From the NCBI GenBank assembly GCA_021779415.1, contig JAJYAS010000112.1, positions 1 to 8,541 of the forward strand: DNA of 8,541 nt, given 5' to 3'. Origin of the DNA: Bacillota bacterium (GTDB lineage: Bacteria; Bacillota_B; Desulfitobacteriia; Desulfitobacteriales; Desulfitobacteriaceae). A program made the translations under genes and the position numbers. The notes beneath the pieces are model-generated. The model made no database searches. It was not told where the DNA came from and saw nothing but the letters and a program-made list of their open reading frames with translations. How positions within the stretch are numbered: position 1 is the first letter of the stretch; every line of letters starts with the position of its first letter. Below are positions 5,240 to 8,541 of the stretch, one piece after another.

Positions 5240-6407
5240 AGATTGGAATAAACAGTTTAACCGGTCGGCCAACTGTGCCGTATTTCTGTTCAGATTTTAA
5301 TGCCCCACTATGTTCTAGAAATTCGAGGTAACGGCGAACGGTGACTCTAGTCAGCTTAACTCCTTCCGCGACTTCCTCAGCAGAGAGGGGACGGCGATTT
5401 GCTTGTAAGAATTGAACGATTTGACCAAGCGTGGCTTGATTTAAGCCCTTAGGTAGCCCACCTTCTCCAATATACCCAGCCGAATTTAAACCTGATACCG
5501 GCCTTTGTCCGGTATCAGATATATTTTGAAGGGTTAACTCAGTCAATACCTTGCTACCCTCACTCTCTGTAACCGTAATAAAGTCACTTTCAGTTGGGTC
5601 TTTCCCGGGATTGAAACCGGTCGCTCGGTTAATTTCCCCTGTTAGAGATTGAATTTGCTCGACCATTTGGTTAAAGGCTTCCTCCAACTCCCCAATTTCT
5701 TTAGCACCGGAAACTTTAATCTTCTGGGTAAGATGTCCGGTTGCTACGTCCCGAGTTCCTAACATGATATTGTGCAAGGGATAGATGACAACTCTCTGCA
5801 GAAAAAAACAAGCAAGAAGTGCTACCAAAATCGTTAAGGCTAATCCTAGTTCAGCCATTGTGATCAAAGACCGTGTAATAATTTCCTGTTCATAAGCATG
5901 GGAAATCCCTACGTAAAAAATTCCAATAATGTTACCGTCTTCGGCGCGTAATGGAACATAACCCGTTTGGTACCACTGTCCTACTACATTAGCCTCTCCT
6001 ACATAAGTTTGACCCCCCTGCAGTACCGTCTGGGCTACATTAGCAGAAACCTTAGTCCCAATCGCTCGTTCGCCGTTTGAACCACGTACTGTAGTGGCTA
6101 TCCGAGTCTCCCCAAGAAAAACGGTCACAGTGTCCCCTGTCAGACGGGATAAATGATCTACTAAAGCATTATTGAAACTAATTTTAGCGTTTCCTTTAAA
6201 TAAGCTCCCATCTTGCACAGACCACGAGCCAGGATAGGTTTTATCAATAATCTCTCCACAGGTTGCCAAATCCGTTTGTGCTTTGATAATAGCCGCAGCT
6301 ACGGCGCGATCTTTCATATAAAAGCCAAGAACCACGAGGAAGCTAGTGGCCAATAAGATGAGTGAACCCAGTAGTAATATGAGGATCTGATGTTTGAGCG
6401 AACGCAC
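5238..6407 (-). CDS. Membrane one-component regulator: single-Cache-like sensor, HAMP and CitB-type winged helix
   Basis: A 389-residue protein. Transmembrane helix 1 at about 7-31; an extracytoplasmic region at about 32-178 resembling a single Cache domain, with the typical stretch GTKVSANVAQTVLQGG at 117-132, the WYQTGYVPL segment at 145-153 and IIGIFYVGIS at 160-169; transmembrane helix 2 at about 183-206; HAMP at about 206-258; a polar linker at 259-317; and a C-terminal winged helix at 318-389 (GLPKGLNQATL, LSAEEVAEGVKLTRVTVRRY, KYGTVGRPVKLF) matching the C-terminal domain of CitB/DcuR/DpiA response regulators. There is no histidine-kinase, receiver, GGDEF or chemoreceptor signalling domain. 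I infer a regulator that binds a small ligand outside the cell, perhaps a carboxylate, and binds DNA from the membrane. The start is GTG 6407 after AAAGGGA with a 7-nt spacer; an ATG eight bases upstream is out of frame. It lies just upstream of hydCBA, a possible but unproven target. Confidence 0.85.
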   Translation of the reverse strand: MRSLKHQILILLLGSLILLATSFLVVLGFYMKDRAVAAAIIKAQTDLATCGEIIDKTYPGSWSVQDGSLFKGNAKISFNNALVDHLSRLTGDTVTVFLGETRIATTVRGSNGERAIGTKVSANVAQTVLQGGQTYVGEANVVGQWYQTGYVPLRAEDGNIIGIFYVGISHAYEQEIITRSLITMAELGLALTILVALLACFFLQRVVIYPLHNIMLGTRDVATGHLTQKIKVSGAKEIGELEEAFNQMVEQIQSLTGEINRATGFNPGKDPTESDFITVTESEGSKVLTELTLQNISDTGQRPVSGLNSAGYIGEGGLPKGLNQATLGQIVQFLQANRRPLSAEEVAEGVKLTRVTVRRYLEFLEHSGALKSEQKYGTVGRPVKLFIPI

Positions 6408-6416
6408 GTGTTCATC

Positions 6417-6505
6417 CCTTTCAACTTCAATACCTGAATTTAGCCGTATAATTGATTTTACTTGTAAATTAACTATCGGATAAATTCGCGGTTAAAGTTG
6501 AAAAA
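6417..6505 (-). promoter_or_regulatory. Inverted repeat that can pair over the regulator gene's ribosome binding site
   Basis: On the minus strand TTTCAACTTTAA (6503-6492) is complementary to TTGAAGTTGAAA (6430-6419): 12 pairs with one G-U, extendable by two G-U pairs into the GGG of the ribosome binding site (6418-6416). The loop is 61 nt. If both arms are transcribed, this stem would hide part of the ribosome binding site before the GTG start. Confidence 0.5.
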
Positions 6506-6513
6506 CCTCTTAT

Positions 6514-6519
6514 ATTATA
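6514..6519 (-). promoter_or_regulatory. Possible -10 box of the regulator gene
   Basis: TATAAT at 6519-6514 on the minus strand would start transcription around 6507, right at the left arm of the 5' leader stem. No good -35 hexamer is seen 16-18 nt upstream and the surroundings are very AT-rich, so the match could be chance. Confidence 0.3.
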
Positions 6520-6562
6520 TTAATAATTCAATAATTTGAGATGTTCTGTCAGTTCAATGTAC

Positions 6563-7855
6563 TTACTGTTCGCCGTGATCAATTTTGTATCGATAAAGAC
6601 GAAACTCATAGAGAAAGACACAAACAAACGTCCACAGGCCACTGACCGTTAAAGCCATGACCATAGCACTCGGGGTATGAACCTGAAGATAAACCGGACT
6701 TAGGCCTAAAAGAAACAATAACAGAAGTCCCCCCATCAAAAGCCCCAATTTAGATAACCACGTTTTTTCCCGCGCTAGGAGATAGGCGAGAACGGCATAA
6801 AATGATAAACTGGCCAGTAAAAAACCTGTATTTTGGGCTTGAAAGGGCACAATGTTTTCAAAAATACTGACATTTTCTCCACGGAAAATAAATCGAAAAA
6901 GGTGATCTACTAGGGTCCCCCCGCCCCAAGCTAGGCCCAGAGGAAGAACATGGGTCCATTGTTTCGTTTCACGCCTTAATACAAACAACGCAATTAAGAA
7001 GACACAGAGTATCACCACGTGAGTGCTTAAGGCGTTAATTTGTTGCATCAAGTGAATCACCCACGGTGGGGACGCGAGTTCCAACCCGGAAGCGACAAGT
7101 TCATCAAATTCCGCAACATCATTAGCCACAAAATCCTGAATCAAACTCATTAGGAAAATAAAGAGTCCCAAGAAAGCAACTCCACTAACTGTTATCAAGG
7201 CACGCAGCTTGCCTAAGGAACGATAACGACTCGGCAGACTCAAAAATTCAGCCGTCAACCAAGCTCCCCAGCGTTCATGATGCTTATACAAGAGATAAAA
7301 TGCCAGAAAGAATACGGTCGCAATAACTCCAAGAAGGATCGAATAACGGTGGATAATCGGAAGAATCGTTTCCCAGCGGCTTCCTAATGTCCTACCTAAT
7401 AGGATAAAAAGGCTTGTCCAGGCCACTGCTCCCAGATAGGAAAAAACCGCAAAATTTCTGTAGCTTAACCGACTCAATCCAGCAATATAGCCCGAAAGGT
7501 GACGAACCCCGGGAATAAAATATCCTACGGTAAGAAGCTTACCTCCATGCTTGTGATACCAACTGAGCACCTTTTCGAGGCGCTCAGTTCCTGCATGTTT
7601 TTTCAAATGCGCTAAAACCTTTGCTTCGAAAAAGCGGCCTAGAAAATATGCAATCGTAATTCCAGTGATACTTCCAGTAGCCGATGAAATGATAGCTAAG
7701 ACAGGATTGAGTTGCCCAGAAAAACTCATAAACCCTACAAACGTCAAGAGAAATTCATCCGGGAGCGGCAACCCTAATATTGAAACCAGCAAGATAACAT
7801 ATAACCCCAGATAACCATAATGTGTTACAAAGTGAATTAATAAGGCTGAAGACAT
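6563..7855 (-). CDS. DedA/VTT membrane protein fused to a degenerate PAP2-type phosphatase domain
   Basis: A 430-residue polytopic membrane protein. Residues 1-200 form a DedA/VTT domain: GLPLPDEF at 28-35 with the acidic pair D33/E34, the glycine-rich GSITGITIAYFLGR at 61-74, and GYFIPGVRHLSGYIAG at 111-126 with R118. DedA proteins are linked to envelope lipid handling, including undecaprenyl-phosphate flipping in some members. Residues about 218-415 align with the hydrophobic pattern of PAP2 lipid phosphatases, and DedA-PAP2 fusions are a known arrangement. Most catalytic positions are changed: K-x6-RP reads H318-x6-R325-G326; PSGH reads NTGF at 342-345; SR-x5-H-x3-D reads S386-P387-x5-H393-x3-A397. 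Only R325 and H393 remain, so this domain is probably inactive. ATG 7855 is preceded by AAAGGA with a 7-nt spacer. It lies 35 nt after the propeller-like gene, probably in one operon. No clear terminator follows the gene. Confidence 0.88.
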   Translation of the reverse strand: MSSALLIHFVTHYGYLGLYVILLVSILGLPLPDEFLLTFVGFMSFSGQLNPVLAIISSATGSITGITIAYFLGRFFEAKVLAHLKKHAGTERLEKVLSWYHKHGGKLLTVGYFIPGVRHLSGYIAGLSRLSYRNFAVFSYLGAVAWTSLFILLGRTLGSRWETILPIIHRYSILLGVIATVFFLAFYLLYKHHERWGAWLTAEFLSLPSRYRSLGKLRALITVSGVAFLGLFIFLMSLIQDFVANDVAEFDELVASGLELASPPWVIHLMQQINALSTHVVILCVFLIALFVLRRETKQWTHVLPLGLAWGGGTLVDHLFRFIFRGENVSIFENIVPFQAQNTGFLLASLSFYAVLAYLLAREKTWLSKLGLLMGGLLLLFLLGLSPVYLQVHTPSAMVMALTVSGLWTFVCVFLYEFRLYRYKIDHGEQ

Positions 7856-7890
7856 TAGTTGATCCTTTCTTATCTTATCTAATCTGAATC

Positions 7891-8541
7891 TTAGAGTACC
7901 ACTCGCTTTAAGCTCGTTCCTGAAGAATCTGTAGCAAATGCATAATAGTACTTTCCAGAAGGAGAGAAAAAGCTGTTCTCTCCCTTGCCAATCACTTTAC
8001 TCCCTTGAGGAGAGACTTGATATACCGTCTTCTCAGTCCGAACTAATAAGCCATACAGGGCCATGTTGCTCACAACTGAACTCTGATCCCACGGAACATT
8101 ACCTTCCCAAAAGAGTGTGAAATTCGGGCGTTTGGGAGAAGGTTGATTATCTGAAAGCGTCCATATTTTTGTCAAGTGCCCCTGATTCACCGTCCCCAAA
8201 TACAGTTTTTCGTTCCAAAGGCCCAAGACTTTATCTTGAGGGTTGGAGGCAATTTGGACCCTCGTAGATCCATTTTCCGCCAAGGTTTGCCCATTAGAGT
8301 TCCCCTTAAGATTATAATAAACGGTGCCTTTCACAGGAGAAACAGCCAAATATTCAACATGCTCCCCTGATCGATTCAAACGCTTCAAGTTTTTCATCAC
8401 ATCGACTTCATATAAGTTGTTTTGATTTTGCCCTTGCACTGAAAAATAGAGCAGGTTAGTCGCTGTCGAAAGAGAAATGTTTGAGATCTGGGTCTTTTGA
8501 AAACTGAGGGGAAGGGGAGAGGCAAAGCGATCAATGGCTTC
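7891..8541 (-). CDS. Unrecognised propeller-like protein (3' part, start beyond the window)
   Basis: The frame is open from the right edge (8541) to the TAA at 7893-7891, giving 216 visible residues. A GTG at 8439 is an internal codon, not a likely start: 34 in-frame codons precede it, continuing the same style of sequence, and no ribosome binding site is seen there. The protein shows short beta-rich repeats ending in aromatic-hydrophobic motifs, such as TNLLYFSVQG, GTVYYNLKG, NEKLYLGTVN, KTVYQVSPQG and SPSGKYYYAFATD, as in TolB-like or other beta-propeller proteins. I cannot assign a family. The N terminus, and with it any signal peptide or anchor, is outside the window. It is followed after 35 nt by the DedA-PAP2 gene with no terminator between them, so the two are probably co-transcribed and may both act at the envelope. 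Confidence 0.75.
   Translation of the reverse strand, partial: EAIDRFASPLPLSFQKTQISNISLSTATNLLYFSVQGQNQNNLYEVDVMKNLKRLNRSGEHVEYLAVSPVKGTVYYNLKGNSNGQTLAENGSTRVQIASNPQDKVLGLWNEKLYLGTVNQGHLTKIWTLSDNQPSPKRPNFTLFWEGNVPWDQSSVVSNMALYGLLVRTEKTVYQVSPQGSKVIGKGENSFFSPSGKYYYAFATDSSGTSLKRVVL

Noticed and set aside
1..8541. CRISPR arrays, tRNA/rRNA genes, insertion sequences, phage genes
   Set aside because: No direct-repeat arrays, transposase frames, terminal inverted repeats or tRNA-like cloverleaf were seen.

Overview
The window looks like chromosomal DNA of a strictly anaerobic, mid-GC Firmicute of the Clostridia. The gene content, protein style and strong AGGAGG ribosome binding sites suggest a Desulfosporosinus/Desulfitobacterium-like member; this assignment is inferred and no marker gene is present. 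Every supportable gene lies on the minus strand, so transcription runs from the right edge to the left edge.

Right to left. 8541-7891: 3' part of an unrecognised, propeller-like protein whose start lies outside the window. 7855-6563: a 430-residue membrane protein joining a DedA/VTT domain to a PAP2-type domain whose catalytic motifs are mostly lost; it starts 35 nt after the previous gene and is probably co-transcribed. 6407-5238: a membrane protein with an extracytoplasmic single-Cache-like domain, HAMP and a CitB/DcuR-type winged helix, closed by a strong terminator. It looks like a one-step membrane transcription factor with no kinase or receiver domain. 4956-672: hydC-hydB-hydA, a complete trimeric [FeFe] hydrogenase (NuoE-like, NuoF-like and H-cluster subunits) of the NAD(P)-linked, probably electron-bifurcating type. 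423-169: a TM1266-family small protein, the putative regulator that accompanies [FeFe] hydrogenases. 95-1: the first codons of hydG, the radical-SAM maturase that supplies CO/CN ligands to the H-cluster.

The left two thirds is therefore a hydrogenase locus: HydC and HydB exchange electrons with NAD(P)H through FMN and Fe-S clusters, HydA makes or oxidises H2, and HydG helps build the active site. HydE and HydF are not in view.

The most interesting material is regulatory. The leader of the TM1266-hydG unit has a possible promoter, two adjacent hairpins, a purine tract that copies one terminator arm (hence a possible antiterminator) and an intrinsic terminator directly abutting the ribosome binding site. 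This is a riboswitch-like layout that I could not match to a known class. A second hairpin followed by a U-rich tract sits directly before the hydA ribosome binding site. The Cache-HAMP-CitB-HTH gene is an unusual fusion, and its own leader can form a 12-14 bp stem over its ribosome binding site. All structures were folded by eye.
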